Assembly: GCA_936450465.1 (NCBI GenBank)
Contig: OW388305.1
Coordinates: forward strand, 39,818,687-39,882,686
Direction: 5' to 3'
Source of the DNA: Gibbula magus
Taxonomy: Eukaryota; Mollusca; Gastropoda; Trochida; Trochidae
Length of the DNA: 64,000 nucleotides
The position numbers and the translations under genes are program-made. Shown here piece by piece: positions 47,937-60,275 of the stretch (the first letter of the stretch is position 1; each line of letters starts with the position of its first letter). Under the pieces are notes generated by a model. It saw nothing but the letters and a program-made list of their open reading frames with translations, ran no database searches and was not told the DNA's origin.

Positions 47937-48632
47937 GTGTAGGATTCGGGGGGGGGCAGCCCACTTTTTCACAGCCCAAAATGTTTTGAGGGGACCAAAA
48001 TCGAGATTTTAACGCAAATCCAGATATTTAAGACCAAATATAGAGAGAAAAACTTTGATTTTGCAAAATACCTCCAAAAACTGTTTTTGGGGATGTTGCG
48101 GTTCTTGAGAAGGTGAAAGAGTCTGGCATTTTTGTTTTTTTTCTCACTAAATCGGCATTGTCAAACTTGAAAAATATGACCTGGTTTTAAATCACTTGGG
48201 AAAGTATAGTAATTTCAATGCTGAGAGGGTTATATTTGCAACCCCCCCCCCCCCCCCCCCCCCCCCCCCACAAAGCTGACGATCCTTTACCACACAAGAC
48301 ATGAAAGGCATGTCTTTGTAGCAGAGAGTGTAGTAGACGTCCATGGAAATGATACACCATCAATCGGGCATTGCACCCAATTTCTTCCAACTGCTTCCTG
48401 AGGCAACAGTGGTAAACACACATCAGCACTTGTCAAGGAGGAAACGTACTGTTATTGTTACAGCTGATCCCAAGGGAAGTTAGACTGAATCATACCCAAC
48501 ACATCACATTCACTGACAAAATATCGCTGAATCTGAAGAATCAGCAAAAAGCCAGAAAGGCCAACTATAAACTTTTCAAGAAGACCTTTAGCAGTTTGTC
48601 CATAGCTTATCAATGTATCTTGTCTATCTATC
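47937..48632. other. Intron sequence with a poly-C run
   Basis: A run of about 28 C is at about 48,242-48,269. No exon was recognised. Open frames near 48,200-48,650 have no known domain. Confidence 0.45.
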
Positions 48633-48958
48633 GTGGAGCACAGTGGTGTAGTGGTTAGCATGCTTGCCTCTCACGCCAACGGCCCGGGTTCGAATCCAGG
48701 TGGAGACACCAAACATTTGTGACCTGGGTCTTATACTGTGTTGTGCCCCTGGGCAAGGCACTTCATCCACATTTCACTCATTCCACCCAGCTGTTTAAAT
48801 GGGTACCTGAACAAGGGAGGTACAGACCTAAATGGTCGCGCGGAGCGCTTAGTAGCGGCACCGAAAGTACAATTCCTTCAGGGTAATAATTGTACCGCCA
48901 TTGAGAAGTGCTTGCACTGGATATTAGGCGTTAAAATGTATATTATTATTATTATCTG
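48633..48958 (+). mobile_element. tRNA-derived SINE, full length, ATT tail
   Basis: The head holds pol III promoter boxes: A-box-like 'gtggtgtagtggttagcatg' and B box GGTTCGAATCC at about 48,688. The middle has 'gtgcccctgggcaaggcacttcatcc', resembling a conserved central domain shared by many animal SINEs. The end is 'ggcgttaaaatg' followed by (ATT)n. No target duplication is evident. Confidence 0.88.
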
Positions 48959-49399
48959 TTAGAACTGACAATAGACTGTGAATCAGAATGGCAAATTCAA
49001 ACTTAAGATCTACATTCCCACTATGCGTCAAAACCAAAATTTAGGTTTTTTTTGGTAGAAGATATATGGCAGATATATGGCAGAAATATTATGGAATGTA
49101 GTTTTAAAGGTATTGTAAAAACCAAGGACGAAATACCAGGGGTTAAAAAGTCACTAGTCACTGACTTACCAAATTCGATCTTGGACTCACTAAAAATAAT
49201 CACCAAAATGACTTGGCTTCTTTTCAAAACAATCAACTATTAACATTGGTATGACTTTTACACAATCTCAGTGACTTGGTAGAAAAAGCAGCTGTAGGTC
49301 CAGGACTAACTGACACATACAAAAGTTTTCAACTCCCAAGGCAGTACATTTAAACTAGCATATTTACCTAAACTAAAGATGATAAAAGATAATATTTAC
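48959..49399. other. Intron sequence, nothing recognised
   Basis: Intron between the two SEA exons, near the first. No repeat or exon was recognised. Confidence 0.5.
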
Positions 49400-49565
49400 C
49401 TGAAAGACAACACAGTAGCAAGTTGTTGGCCGGGCACATTGCGGAATAAACTTTCAATTGCTTCTGCAATTTGTTGTGCTCGAGCCTTGAACTCCGGACT
49501 GTAGCGATTTCCCAACTCCGCCGTGTAGAATAACTCAGAGAAGTTCAGCTGGACTCGGAAATATG
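49400..49565 (-). CDS. SEA domain, N-terminal half (exon)
   Basis: This 166-nt exon is bounded by a TTTCAG-type acceptor and a GTAAAT donor. It enters in phase 1 and leaves in phase 2. It reads YFRVQLNFSELFYTAELGNR, then a helix rich in A, Q and E, and ends ...QLATVLSF. The opening strand (FRVQLNF) followed by 'Y...F...A..I...I..LF' is the pattern of the first half of a SEA domain, an extracellular fold found in mucins, enteropeptidase and perlecan. The frame continues into the exon at 45,523-45,674 through a split AG|C serine codon. It is the most N-terminal exon I can recognise. Confidence 0.82.
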
Positions 49566-50081
49566 CTGAAATATAGAAAAATATTTGTGAGATGACATGA
49601 AGATTGGATTTTATTATTGCATGTGAAATGTCAGTATCTGTCAATGAAAATAACCATGTTTATCAATCACAAGTTTATGGTATCATTGACACATCTTATT
49701 GGTCACAATGCTCTGAGGTCATGGAAGAACTAAGGGCTTGATGTCTTTAATGACCTCGTGACACATCATAGTTGCATGTGCCGATAATTCCATGTACATC
49801 AATTTTAATAACAGTAATACATTTTGTCAAAATACCATTTTTGAGATATACAAAGTTTATATTTTTATGAGTTGAATCCACTTCACACCGTTTTTGAGAT
49901 GTAAAAAGTTTACATTTTTATGAGTTGTTGTTTCCCATATTTAAAATTTTATTTGTTCATAAAACATAAGAAAATAGACAGGTGACAGTAAATTTGATAC
50001 AAAACAAAATCTAACTTCCTATGCCATCAATACAGTGATCACGGTTAGATAAAAAGATAACATTGATGCAATTAAAAGGTG
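49566..50081. other. Sequence upstream of the first recognised exon
   Basis: AT-rich, presumably intron. A short duplication 'tttttgagat.ta.aaagttta.atttttatgagttg' occurs near 49,840 and 49,890. No exon is supported. Confidence 0.45.
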
Positions 50082-50377
50082 AGGTGAGTTTGGGTTTAAC
50101 GCCGCTTTCAAGAGTATTTCACTTATATCGCGGCTGCTAGTATTATGGCAGGGAGAAAGCCCGCAACGCCATGTGGCTATGCATTGCGGTGAAACCTGCG
50201 AGCATTGGCTGGAACTAGCGAACCATGGGTGGTACTGCACTGAATTCAGTGTAGCATTGCACCCAAACCTGACTGCGTGTAGAACAGTTCTCTACTGCAG
50301 ACAAAGTTGCCGTGCCCTGGCGAGATTCGAACCGCGGACCTCTTGATCCGAAGCCGAACGCGCTAACCATTGATAGT
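50082..50377 (-). mobile_element. SINE family D, full-length copy
   Basis: On the minus strand the head reads 'aatggttagcgcgttcgg...' with B box GGTTCGAATCTC (about 50,325), then the body 'gtgtagagaactgttctacacgcagtcaggtttgggtgcaatgc', and the 3' end 'actcttgaaagcggcgttaaacccaaactcacctcacc'. It is the reference copy. Confidence 0.85.
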
Positions 50378-50385
50378 TGGGAGTT

Positions 50386-50662
50386 GACAATTAACACTTT
50401 CACGAGTATTATATCACAGCTGCTAGCATTATTGCAGGGAAAAAGCATTCAGCACTACAGCGAAAACTGTCAGTATCGGCTGGAACTAGCGAACCATGAT
50501 TGCAGTGTTTTGCTGAGGCAGCTGCTTTGTAGTATTGCAACCGAACCTTACTGCATGTAGAACAGCTAGACAGCAGACAAAATTGCCAAACCCTTGGAGG
50601 GATTCGAACCTCTTGATCCAAAGGCAAACGTGCTAACCACTGGGCTATCCTACTCATTGGTG
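50386..50662 (-). mobile_element. SINE family D, second adjacent copy
   Basis: The head on the minus strand, 'ggatagcccagtggttagcacg' with B box GGTTCGAATCC at about 50,602, is well preserved. The body is more diverged than the copy at 50,082, and the 3' end lacks the last bases. The two stand head to tail. Confidence 0.8.
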
Positions 50663-52382
50663 CTGATAAAATCATCAGCTGTAAAGTTTCGGTGATGGAT
50701 ATTTATATATTTTAAGTGTGTATTTATATTACCTATTTCGGTTTTTCATTCTAAAATTATTTTCTCAGAGTTGGGCAATGAGTAAATCAGAGTAAGTTAC
50801 ATGACAGAGATTCAAGTATTTTAAAATGATTTTCTTGAAGTTCTAATGAAATTCTCTCTTATTATGTTGATAGTGTGATGGACATTTTCTCACAGTCACG
50901 CATCTATAAAGACATCCAAGTCCTTCGCCAGCTAAGCATTTTATAACAAACTTGGCCAAATTCCAGCGCCCCACCCAATCATAAAATAACAAATTATAGA
51001 CTGGCAGATTTCCAGACTCCGTACAGTGAAGAGTCAACAAAGGGCAGAGAACTCCAGGCAGACAGTTATCTGATGATCTGTTAGCTCTGCTCAAGGGAAA
51101 ATGTCAGTACGCCCCCGTTTACACCATTCCCTGACATTCTCCACGGAAATGAAAGAAAAATAAACGAAGGAACGATAGAAACGTCTTTCTCCTATACTTC
51201 CAGATCAACTATCTTGTACCACAGACCGGTCCCACTTGATGTATATATACAAAGCTCTTATATAAGTAAACTGTGGAATGGGATAACTAGGTCAATCAGA
51301 TGGAATGTGGGTTACTAAGTCAGAATTGCAAGTTTCAATTCAGCATTTTTCGTTTAATGGTGAATGTAATTTATACTACAACATGCTTTGTTGTTGTAAT
51401 ATTATTTCAGAAGGTAATGACATCGTAAATGGTTTCATAAATATTCAAAACAAACTAGAAATATCAAATAAAATTTCTATAAGGATAACACTCATTTAAT
51501 TTTAAAATCATCTTTCATTTTTAACCATAATTCTAAATGAATGAATGAATTTCCTTCACATTAGTCATTCTCTTAATTCCTACAGAGGTTACTCTCTTCA
51601 GATTTCCTACCTAACCTCTGTTACATTAGGCCATATATCTCATTTACAGCAACATTCCCTAGCGGGGAAAAGGGTTACTCGGAATGGTAAATGGTTTCAC
51701 ATGCAACTATCTAAACTAACATTTAGTCTCAGAAATAATTGTTTTTCCTTACAAACAATGCATACTGTATTCTCTCTGGTATAAGACCAGGGGCCAGGCA
51801 AACAAACATCTTGAAAACATGGGGATGGGCTTTTAGATGGGAGAGACCCCAACTCAGATGAAAATTCATACTAGAGACCGTCAAACAGTCATAATAGGTA
51901 TTATGTAGGTTTATGACACTTAACTTAAAATAATATCATAGATATCTGTAATGTATGACCATGGAACATCTGGCAAAACTGGGGGTGGGCTATAACCTGA
52001 GCATAACCCCAAACGGGACAACCCTTCTAAAGGTAGGGGTGGTCTTAGGTTCAGCTATGGTCTTATACCCGGGATAATGCGGTATAGTTAAACAAAATGG
52101 ATCCCTAAAGATGCATTGATATCTAGAGCTAAGGAATCCGGACTTGCTATAATTTTCTAGACTGGGCTGGTCTTCAATTGAATATTTTGCTCTTGGGTCT
52201 GGATGACAGACAAGCAACTATTCAAAGCAACCTGGAAATATTAAATAATATTTCTACAAGGAACACACTCAATTGATTTTAAAATCATCTTTCATATCAT
52301 ATCATTATTCTAAATGAATTAATTAATTTCGTTCACATTACTGTGAATGGCTATAATTATAAAAATCATTCAGCACATAGCA
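50663..52382. other. Sequence without recognised gene
   Basis: Mixed AT-rich sequence. Segments at 51,480-51,560 and 52,260-52,345 share 'aacacactcaattgattttaaaatcatctttca' and 'attctaaatgaat', and 51,405-51,470 and 52,215-52,260 share 'gaaatat.aaataa.atttcta', so an old duplication of about 150 bp is present. No exon was recognised. Confidence 0.45.
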
Positions 52383-52795
52383 TTAAAGGGCGAGTTTGGT
52401 CGCCATATTGGATTTTTTTGCATTATGTGAAATTAAAACATGCTATATTGTACCTAATTTTGCAACTTTTTCATAACTCAAGACATACACTGATAGAGTA
52501 TTCACATAGTAACACATAACATGTAATGAAACTAATAAACAAGTTGCTGTTATGCTGTAGCGAAATTTTCCCGACTCGCAGCGCCGATGAATGGCTTCAG
52601 TTCTCATTGTTTTATTTTTCACCAAATGTGCGCTTGTGTTTATCAAGTAGTGAAATATAAAGTCATCAAAATATTACCTTCATTAGTATCTTTCAATTTC
52701 AATTTAAATCATGTATTAATAAAATATATGTGTAAAGGGAATATCCTCCAAATTTCGTTTCCACAAAAAATACCCCGATAGAAACCTCCTTTTAA
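52383..52795. mobile_element. TTAA-type MITE, family C copy 2
   Basis: TTAA at both ends. It is 413 bp, nearly the same length as copy 1. The right end 'ccacaaaaaataccccgatagaaacctcctttt' and internal 'tttcataactcaagacata' support the family. Confidence 0.7.
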
Positions 52796-55100
52796 CTATT
52801 TAAAACAGTGTTGGAACAAGAGGTGCTTCCGGGGTCATGAACCCCCTGAAAAACTTTGTATAAAATTTGCTGAAAGCATGTGAACCCCCCATTACAAGAT
52901 ATGAACCCACCACCTACCCATCCTCTTCTGAAAAGTCCTTGATCTACTGATAGCTGGTAATGTAATTTGTAAGTATTTAAAAACTGAGGGAATTTCATTT
53001 ACTCAGACAATAAAAACTCATATTTATTTAACCCACTTTTTCCAAAATACTAATTACTTTTCATCTGTACCATCGCAAGTCATAAAAAACACAATTAGGA
53101 TAGTTTTGGGTTTATGATGACACGTAGACTATTTCCCTGACAACTGACCACACTTTACACGTCCCTCCACTCGTAAAACAAAATGTTTTACGACCCTTTC
53201 TCAGTCTTAGATCTTAACACAGACAGGGGAGTGACAGGAGAGATAGAAAAATACAGGGAGATATATAGGGGATATAAATATATATACATTGTCTTTGAAG
53301 ATTGGTTATTGATGAGTTCCGGTTAAGAATAAATGAAATATATGATGTGATAAGTATATGATGCTCTGCATGAGCATCAAACAGATAGGATCAGAAGGTG
53401 ATATTTGTATAAAAATAATTTACTGACAGCTTTTCTTAATGTTTTATCATTAGAATTGGCAGTTTGTAATGAAAAGATAACAGTGAATTCCTACTAATTC
53501 ACTACTAATTTTTCAAGTTCCAAGGCAAGTCCTAACAAGAATATGCAGAGGAACACATCTCCGAATTTCCCCTTATATTATCTAATTTTGAAATTTTACA
53601 AATTATTTCATAGGCTAAATGTTAAAATACACATAATCAAAAAGGCCCTTAACCAAACACAAGTTCAGTGTCCCATCAATGATATATCAAGAAAGGTTTT
53701 TGGTATATCTTTAACAACTAACTGGAAAGAGCAAAGAAGATGATATATATAAGATATACATAATAATTAAAATTCTAAGTCATGCCTACCAAATACTTAT
53801 TACACAAGGTCAAAACCAATATTTTACAGAACAAAGCTAGTCTTCATAATCAAAATCATATAGGCCTGCTAAGGAGAAATGAAGGCCCGGGAACTAGGAT
53901 AGGGGATACTGCAGGTCAAATGAATGTCAATGTCATGAATGGCTGACAAGTGAACTGCATGGCGATAACAAAATACTGTAGTACTGTCGAAGAAAAGATA
54001 TGTAGGTGTTGTAATATTTTTTTACATCTGTAGTTTCACTCTGCGGTTAGAATCTGCCAATTCACAGGTGCTCTCAACATTGCTCGAATTAATAAATGAT
54101 TTTAGAAGGTGAGTTTTTGTTGATTTTGGTGAGCGGGGAACTTGGCTTGAAAGTTTGTACATAGTAATTTTCGGATACTGCTTGAAATAATGATCCGATT
54201 GTGACCATTTATAGCTCAATTTGTAGGGAAATAATTTAGCTTTCGTAATGTAGTCATCGACTGTGTAATAAAACTTGTTTTTGATGCGAAATATGACTTT
54301 GAATGAGCATGGGGTGGTTTCATTGTTACAGTAATAGTACAGTAGGGTCTATATAGGTATATGTCTTTCAAACGCTATTTCTAAGCCCCTGTTTATACAC
54401 GATCGTTGAAATTCAAATTCATGCCTACCAAATCCAAATATTACAAGGACAAAAGCTATATATAAAGGACAAACCTATTTTCCATAATCATAATCATCAA
54501 GTTCAAAGCCTCCCGATGATAATTCAAATTGAAATTCATACTTTCCAAATTTTAGGACAAAACAATATATATATAATATAATTAGCTACAAAGCTATTCT
54601 CCATAATCATAAGGTTCAAAGATCTCTTTTTCCGACCACTGACTTATTAAGGATGGTTATTGGCATCTCTGACAATTAAGCTGTAAGTCTCTGAGCTGTC
54701 TTGTTAAGAATGGGAGATAATAAAGCCTGTTATCAGAGAAACGTCAGTACACTTCACACTCTGCCAGAGTCTATCAGCTCCAAACACCTTGCTAATCAAA
54801 ACTGACTGCAGTTCAAAGTACTGAGATTAAACTGTCTGACAGCTGATAAGGTGAAGAATGGCGTCTCAATAGTCACATGCATCAAGTGAACGGAATCCTC
54901 AGTCTTATCAATGGTTTATACATGATTGAATGGAATGAGTATTATCAATGGCACATATATGAATGATTTATATTAAAAGCTGATCTTTATTTACAGCTTA
55001 AAGATGATAGAATGAAAAGGTAAATTTCATGAAAGATTTACCGGGAATGCTTGTCTAACAAAAATTATTAATTGAAATCTACAATTTTTTCCAAAGCCAA
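52796..55100. other. Sequence without recognised gene
   Basis: No exon was recognised. Near 54,410-54,620 'ttcatacttaccaaat...ggacaaaactatatataa...ctattctccataatcataa' recurs two to three times in degraded form. Confidence 0.45.
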
Positions 55101-55101
55101 G

Positions 55102-55320
55102 GAATGGTTTTGTGTAAACATATTTTGTGAACGAATTGGGAACAATTTATCAAACTTTGGATACCCTCTCCAATGAATCATGATGGTACCATGCAATGCC
55201 CTCCATTGCAGTGTAGGATGGTTTGGTGTAAACATATTTTGTTCATAGTGAAATGAATTGGGAACAAGGTAACCAACTTTGGATACCCTCTCCAAGGAAT
55301 CATGATGCCCTCCATTGCAG
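55102..55320. repeat. About 115-bp direct duplication
   Basis: 'ggttttgtgtaaacatattttgtgaacgaattgggaac...actttggataccctctccaatgaatcatgatg...ccctccattgcag' occurs twice in succession, with a 14-bp insertion in one copy. Confidence 0.85.
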
Positions 55321-55401
55321 TCAGTAGATGACATGCTGATTGCAGAGGGTCATTCAAACATAGATGTTATTGCAGTGTGTTTTATCTGGCGAGCTCTCTT
55401 T

Positions 55402-55590
55402 CCAGCTCTCAGCAACTTCCAATCGCAAGGCATAACTCTTGCCAGTCTGCATTACATCGCTGCACCAGAAATGCATAGTGGGCCTGGATATCTAAGCACA
55501 GATTTCTTAAGGAAATACTGCAAGGCCTAAATCAGCCAGTAATGGAGACTGGCAAGAGTGATGCCTTGCATTGGGAAGTTGAGCTGTCAG
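55402..55590. mobile_element. Hairpin element, GCAAGGC family copy 2
   Basis: Outer arms 'cagctctcagcaacttccaatcgcaaggcataactcttgccag' and its inverted partner ending 55,590 pair over about 42 bp. The internal 'gcaaggcctaaatcagccagtaatggagac' links it to 37,753-37,915. Confidence 0.75.
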
Positions 55591-55618
55591 TAGCAACTTA
55601 TAAGGGGGGGTGCTCCTC

Positions 55619-56177
55619 TTAAAGAGAGGGTTATATCGGGTATTTTTTATGGAAACAAAATTCGAGAGGACATTCCTGTTTACTCATGTTTATTCCAAAA
55701 CCCATGTGAAAGATTTTACTGGGGGTCATGTTTTTATGAACTTATATATGATAATTTGATAAAGGTAAACACACATATATTCAAAAATAAAAACAATTCA
55801 TCGGCGCTACGAGTGTAAAAGCTTTCTTAAGGCACAACACAACATTGTTGATTAGTTTAATAATACAGTACGTGTTACTTTATGAATATTTTATCAAAGC
55901 CTATATTTTATTATTTTGAAAAAATAAAATTAGTGAAAACAGCATTTCACATTTTGCCAAAAAGCAAGATGGCAGAGAATCAGCGATATTTTAAAAAACA
56001 ATTTTTTTTTTTTTCACTTTTTTTTTGTACATCAAATCATACAATATTTCAATTATTTCAACATCAATGAGAAGATTGTTGTAATTTGTTAACTCTCTCT
56101 GGATACATGTAAATGGTACTACTCTCATTTTAACGTAAAATTTGAAAATGGCATCAACGACATAACAGCCTTTTTAA
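55619..56177. mobile_element. TTAA-type MITE, family C copy 3 (inverted, longer)
   Basis: It begins TTAAAGAGAGGGTTATATCGGGTATTTTTTATGG, the inverse of the right end of copies 1 and 2, and ends 'aacagcctttttaa'. At 559 bp it is about 150 bp longer than the others. Confidence 0.65.
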
Positions 56178-57929
56178 GCAGTGTCTATATTTGTCACCAA
56201 ATACAACAATCTCTGATTTCTCATTGCAATGATAATAGTACATAAAAACAATTTTAACAGAGATAAACACATGATCAAGAAAAGCTTCCTAATCTACCCA
56301 GCAGCCTAATTCCATATCATATATATCCTCTGGAGGAATTAAATAAATCTTTTATTCAATACCTCCACAGACAACTAATGTGTTTAACATGGTGGATCTA
56401 CCTCATTGGGATAAAAAGAGATATTAATGGCCACAAGATCACATTAAACAGCAAGACATCCACAATGCTCTGAAGCAGACGATGAATGGAAGAAACAGAA
56501 GAAAACTGGAAGGGGCAGACGTCAAAACTGGAAGGGGCAGACGTCAAAACTGGTTGAAGCAGAAGATAAGTTTGTGGGCCTACTTGTTGTGTTTGTTTCT
56601 TATCATTGGCAGTTAACACTTAAGCTGTTGACTTCCTTAGTGACAAGGCATTCTATGTGGCCAATTTACATGAATTATTCATACATTCTTTATAAATATC
56701 CTTACTGCAACCTAACAATTTCATTACCAAATCTTAGGGGTCTGATAAAGGGGGTCTCACACACAGTAATATACGGTACTTTGACAAATTGAATTTCTTT
56801 CTTAAATCATTATAAAACAAATCGTAGAACAAACACAAACTCTGTCAGTAAAACCATTGTGTTTAGGGAGAAACACAAGCAGATATCTTGAGCTATATAC
56901 TTACAGAAAAATTCGAAACTCAGGTGAGATTGTTATCATAAACCTAGAAAGACAAATTTAAGTAGCTTTTGAGATGAAAATGTTTGGTGACCTTGAACTG
57001 AACTGGTTTAGCTTTCACAGAGGACCTGTTGTTTCAAGTGGTAACTGGTTTTACTTGTAATGTATTTTTATATTTGTCTTATTAGTCATCTAACAAAACA
57101 TCTAGCAAAGAATTGTTTGTATTTGTATCAAATAACAATCTTCATTCTTCCTGTACACTATTTTAAAATTCATAGTTTGATAGTTTGAACTCTTCTGTCT
57201 GTGGATGACAGTAAAAAACACTTCTGACAAAATCATGAAATTCTAAACAAATGGTTTTACTTATGATATAGCAAATAGATCTTCAAATCACTTCAGTTCT
57301 TGTACATTGACAATTAGAAGTTTTTCTAGTAATGAAAGATCATCCCAAAGCTACAAACACAAAGAAAGCAAGATTTTCTGGATAACAACTTCTTTATTGT
57401 TCCCCCTGATAAAGGAGTAAGCATATACTCTGAAATGTTTTGTATGCTCACAATAAAGAAATAAAGAAGTGGTTAACCAAAAAATCTTGTTTTCCTTTTT
57501 CACTGTATTTCACTTTTAAATGCCTTTCAAAGACTTCTTATCAGGAGCAGATCTGAAAATTTTCAAAAGGGTCACCTCGAGGGTCCCACCCCCCGCCCCC
57601 CGCCCCCCCCTTTGGATATGAACAACTCATTTTATGAGATCTTTTTCAAAGATTATCCCAATGCTACATACACCAAACTAAGAGATAACATAGACACTGC
57701 AAATATGATATTCAACCTTTGATACTGTATCATAAAAAACCACTCAGACAGAAATGCACTAACACGTTAATAAAACCAATTACCCATTGAATAATCAACC
57801 TACTATTCAAACAGATAAGCTTTTTACAATTATACAACGAAAGATACAATTGACAGAGCCTGTAATTCTGGTAGCTCGCAGACACTTCCCAGTGATTTTA
57901 TGACTGGTTTGCACGGCCTTACAGAGATC
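56178..57929. other. Sequence without recognised gene
   Basis: Contains 'aaaactggaaggggcagacgtc' repeated 2.5 times (about 56,503-56,560), a degenerate hairpin at 57,350-57,490 related to 8,428-8,575, and a C-rich run at about 57,583-57,610. No exon was recognised. Confidence 0.5.
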
Positions 57930-58343
57930 TACACTCAACCGCAAAAGAAACATCACCACATTTTTAACAGTGTGAAACACAATATACTGCTGCCGGGGGA
58001 AAAGTAGATTTTTATGCTTTATATAGGAATATGTTTTGTAAATATGTTGCCACAATTGCATACATCAGATATTAATGCTTTTATTTTTATGTCTGTTGGG
58101 GATACTTGGTGTAAATAGCTTTTTCAAAATGGTTTTTGCCGAGAATATTTTGCATTTAACATTTAAATTAATAAAAAGATATTGACATAGATAACCTAGG
58201 ACTTTTGATTTTATGATGCATTTTTACTTTAGAACGTCATAAAACAAGCCAAAAAAGCAATTCTGTTTCAGTCGTGTTTATCACTCCTTGATTGAATTAT
58301 CTTGTATTTTTTTATGGTGACCTTTCTTTTACAATTCAGTGTA
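57930..58343. mobile_element. TA-type MITE, family G copy 2
   Basis: Ends 'tacactcaaccgcaaaagaaacatcacca' and 'tggtgacctttcttttacaattcagtgta' are inverted complements with mismatches. It is 414 bp, noncoding, and partners 5,389-5,897. Confidence 0.72.
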
Positions 58344-58723
58344 AGGAGTTATAATTCTATTCACTATCGTTGTTTGCTAAGGCAATATCTCTGCTAACTG
58401 ACTCCCTGTTATCAGGGAAAGTATTGAAAACTCATTCTTTTTCCAGTGTTAATCTACTTATGTGCGAGAACCCACAGATAAAAACTACTTTCATAACAAG
58501 TAACAGGGAATGAGTATTTTACCAAAACTATACAGACTGAAAAAGTACTTTCCTGAAAACTGTTAAGACTGGTGTAAAAACTATTATTCTTCTGAATGTT
58601 GCTACTCTTGAGATACTTTCTATAACTATCCCTTCACAGCTGATTGTTTAAATGTGAACAACATTGCATTGCCTTTAATTTACATGTAAACTATACATCT
58701 TCAATAGTTGACTTAGAGAGCTT
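58344..58723. other. Sequence without recognised gene
   Basis: AT-rich, no exon or repeat recognised. Confidence 0.5.
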
Positions 58724-59100
58724 TTGAGTATGTTGTTGGAGTCACATATGCCAAAACTTTATATACAGTGTTATTTTATGAACAAGTTGTAACAACTGTC
58801 GTAAATTACAATTTTAAAGCTAGTTCATCAACAGTGACAATATAAATGAGAGAGTCCATTTTTTTCATAGAATACCGGACAATTAGTCACTCAATTAGTC
58901 CAACCTAATATTGCATACTTAGTTATTACAAACATAAAGACAAATTTGGGTTGGTAATGTTTAATAGGGCATATAACTACTGTGCATATAATTGGGAGGG
59001 GAGGTGTAGTTCAAGTTTCTGCACATGTAATGCTGTTAGCTCTGTTTTCATTAAAAATAAGTGATTATTATTGACCATAGGGTGTGAATATGCAAGTCAA
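58724..59100 (-). mobile_element. TTAA-type MITE, family B, decayed copy
   Basis: 'tgttgttggagtcacatatgccaaaac...gtgttattttatgaa', 'gggttggtaatgtttaatagggcatataactactg' and 'ctgttttcatt' follow the order of family B in reverse complement. Terminal repeats are degraded. Confidence 0.6.
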
Positions 59101-60275
59101 TGAAATAATTTGAACTTAAATTAGCAAATGTGGTATTTTAAATTGGCATGTATATATAAATGATAATGATAAATGATATAAGATACTATGAAATCTAAAT
59201 TGCATTATTTGTACATTTCATTTTAATGTCCATTTGCACTTGATCTATGGCAATAATCATTGTTGTTTAAGCTTCGAGCCTCTGAGTAAAAGATAACATT
59301 TCTGGAAGAGTTTCCAAAGTATATTCCGTCTGGTAAAAAGATCAGTGTATTTAGTAACGACCACACCACGGTGTCGACAGATATATTCTGGGAGGTACCA
59401 TAGACTTTTCCATAACTCACAATTTATAGGAACTCTATCACCTGAGACTGTTGGTTGCAGGTAAAATCTCAGGTGCAAAAGGGGGAAACGAGATGATTTC
59501 TATTCCAGAAATATACAGGAACGGTTTAGATTGTTATCACTACTTGGAATAGACCTTAAAAAGTTATCTTTGTGGGGCACCAAAAATAAGGGAAAGAGTG
59601 ACACCTGACGAGATAGACATGCAGATAAGTAACACAGGTAACACATACAGGTAACATATGCTGGTAATAACACAAAACACACAAAACATTCCAAATAATT
59701 TTAAAGTACCAGAAAAACATTTTCTTCATGAATTTTATAATACTTTACCCTTGAAAAACAATCGAAGAACGAGAAAACAAGAAAATAATAAATAAAAACA
59801 ATTAAAGAACCAACAACTCACATCAAGAATTCACAGCAGCTTGACAGGGTTTATATTTGCTTGCACCCAATGTAAAAACCTGACAACATTTTATCTAATT
59901 ATTGAAATAAAAGGGATAACATGAACGGAACAGGTGTTAACAAATCCAATCTCACTAAACAATTCACAACACTGTCCTTCTAATCCAAATCCAATGTGTC
60001 ACCGCGGGCCGCCATAGACAGAAGATTAGCCCAGTTTTTCTGCTAAAACACATGTAGGTATTTCTTTATGCAGTGGGGGTCTAGGTCAACTCAGGGTCAT
60101 CCTCAGGCCAACTGGCACGGCTGAGAAGACACTGGTAAAAAAATGTTTGCAGTCGTTGAAAAAGATCATGCAACCAAGCCGTATCCTTGTGGCACCCCAC
60201 TGTTTATAAGAATTACTTTTGAAAGACTATCAATGTCTGTAAGTTACTGCAGCATGGGTGATCAACTTCTAATTG
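59101..60275. other. Sequence without recognised gene
   Basis: Several open frames cross 59,220-59,700 on the minus strand, but none has a recognised domain or convincing splice borders. No repeat was recognised. Confidence 0.4.

Larger units (their letters stand above)
1122..49565 (-). other. Perlecan-like extracellular matrix gene (partial, 17 exons)
   Basis: This is the span of one minus-strand gene reconstructed from exon islands. Domain order is SEA, unnamed beta-rich domain, LDLa x7, Ig, LDLa x6. The exon total is 2,643 nt (881 codons), and all borders read AG/exon/GT. All introns are phase 1 except a phase-2 intron inside SEA, so every LDLa exon, the Ig exon and the 170-codon exon can be skipped or duplicated without a frameshift. 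SEA, LDLa and Ig in this order are the N-terminal half of perlecan, a secreted basement-membrane proteoglycan. Human perlecan has four LDLa modules, while insect perlecan has many more. Laminin-type modules and the C-terminal LamG/EGF part would lie beyond base 1. The signal-peptide exon was not found above 49,565. An alternative identity is another SEA-LDLa-Ig matrix or membrane protein. The single-gene assignment rests on strand, order and phase, not on transcript data. Confidence 0.8.

Noticed and set aside
50325..50377. Functional tRNA gene
   Set aside because: Only A- and B-box-like motifs remain, no cloverleaf closes, and the sequence continues into a SINE body.
59223..59478. Overlapping minus-strand frames of 65-73 codons as a missing upstream exon
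   Set aside because: Two frames are open at once, no domain is recognisable and no acceptor/donor pair gives the needed phase 1 exit.
59500..59694. Cysteine- and leucine-rich minus-strand frame that looks like a signal peptide
   Set aside because: The first codon is not ATG, the hydrophobic run is interrupted by many cysteines, and there is no supported splice to 49,565.
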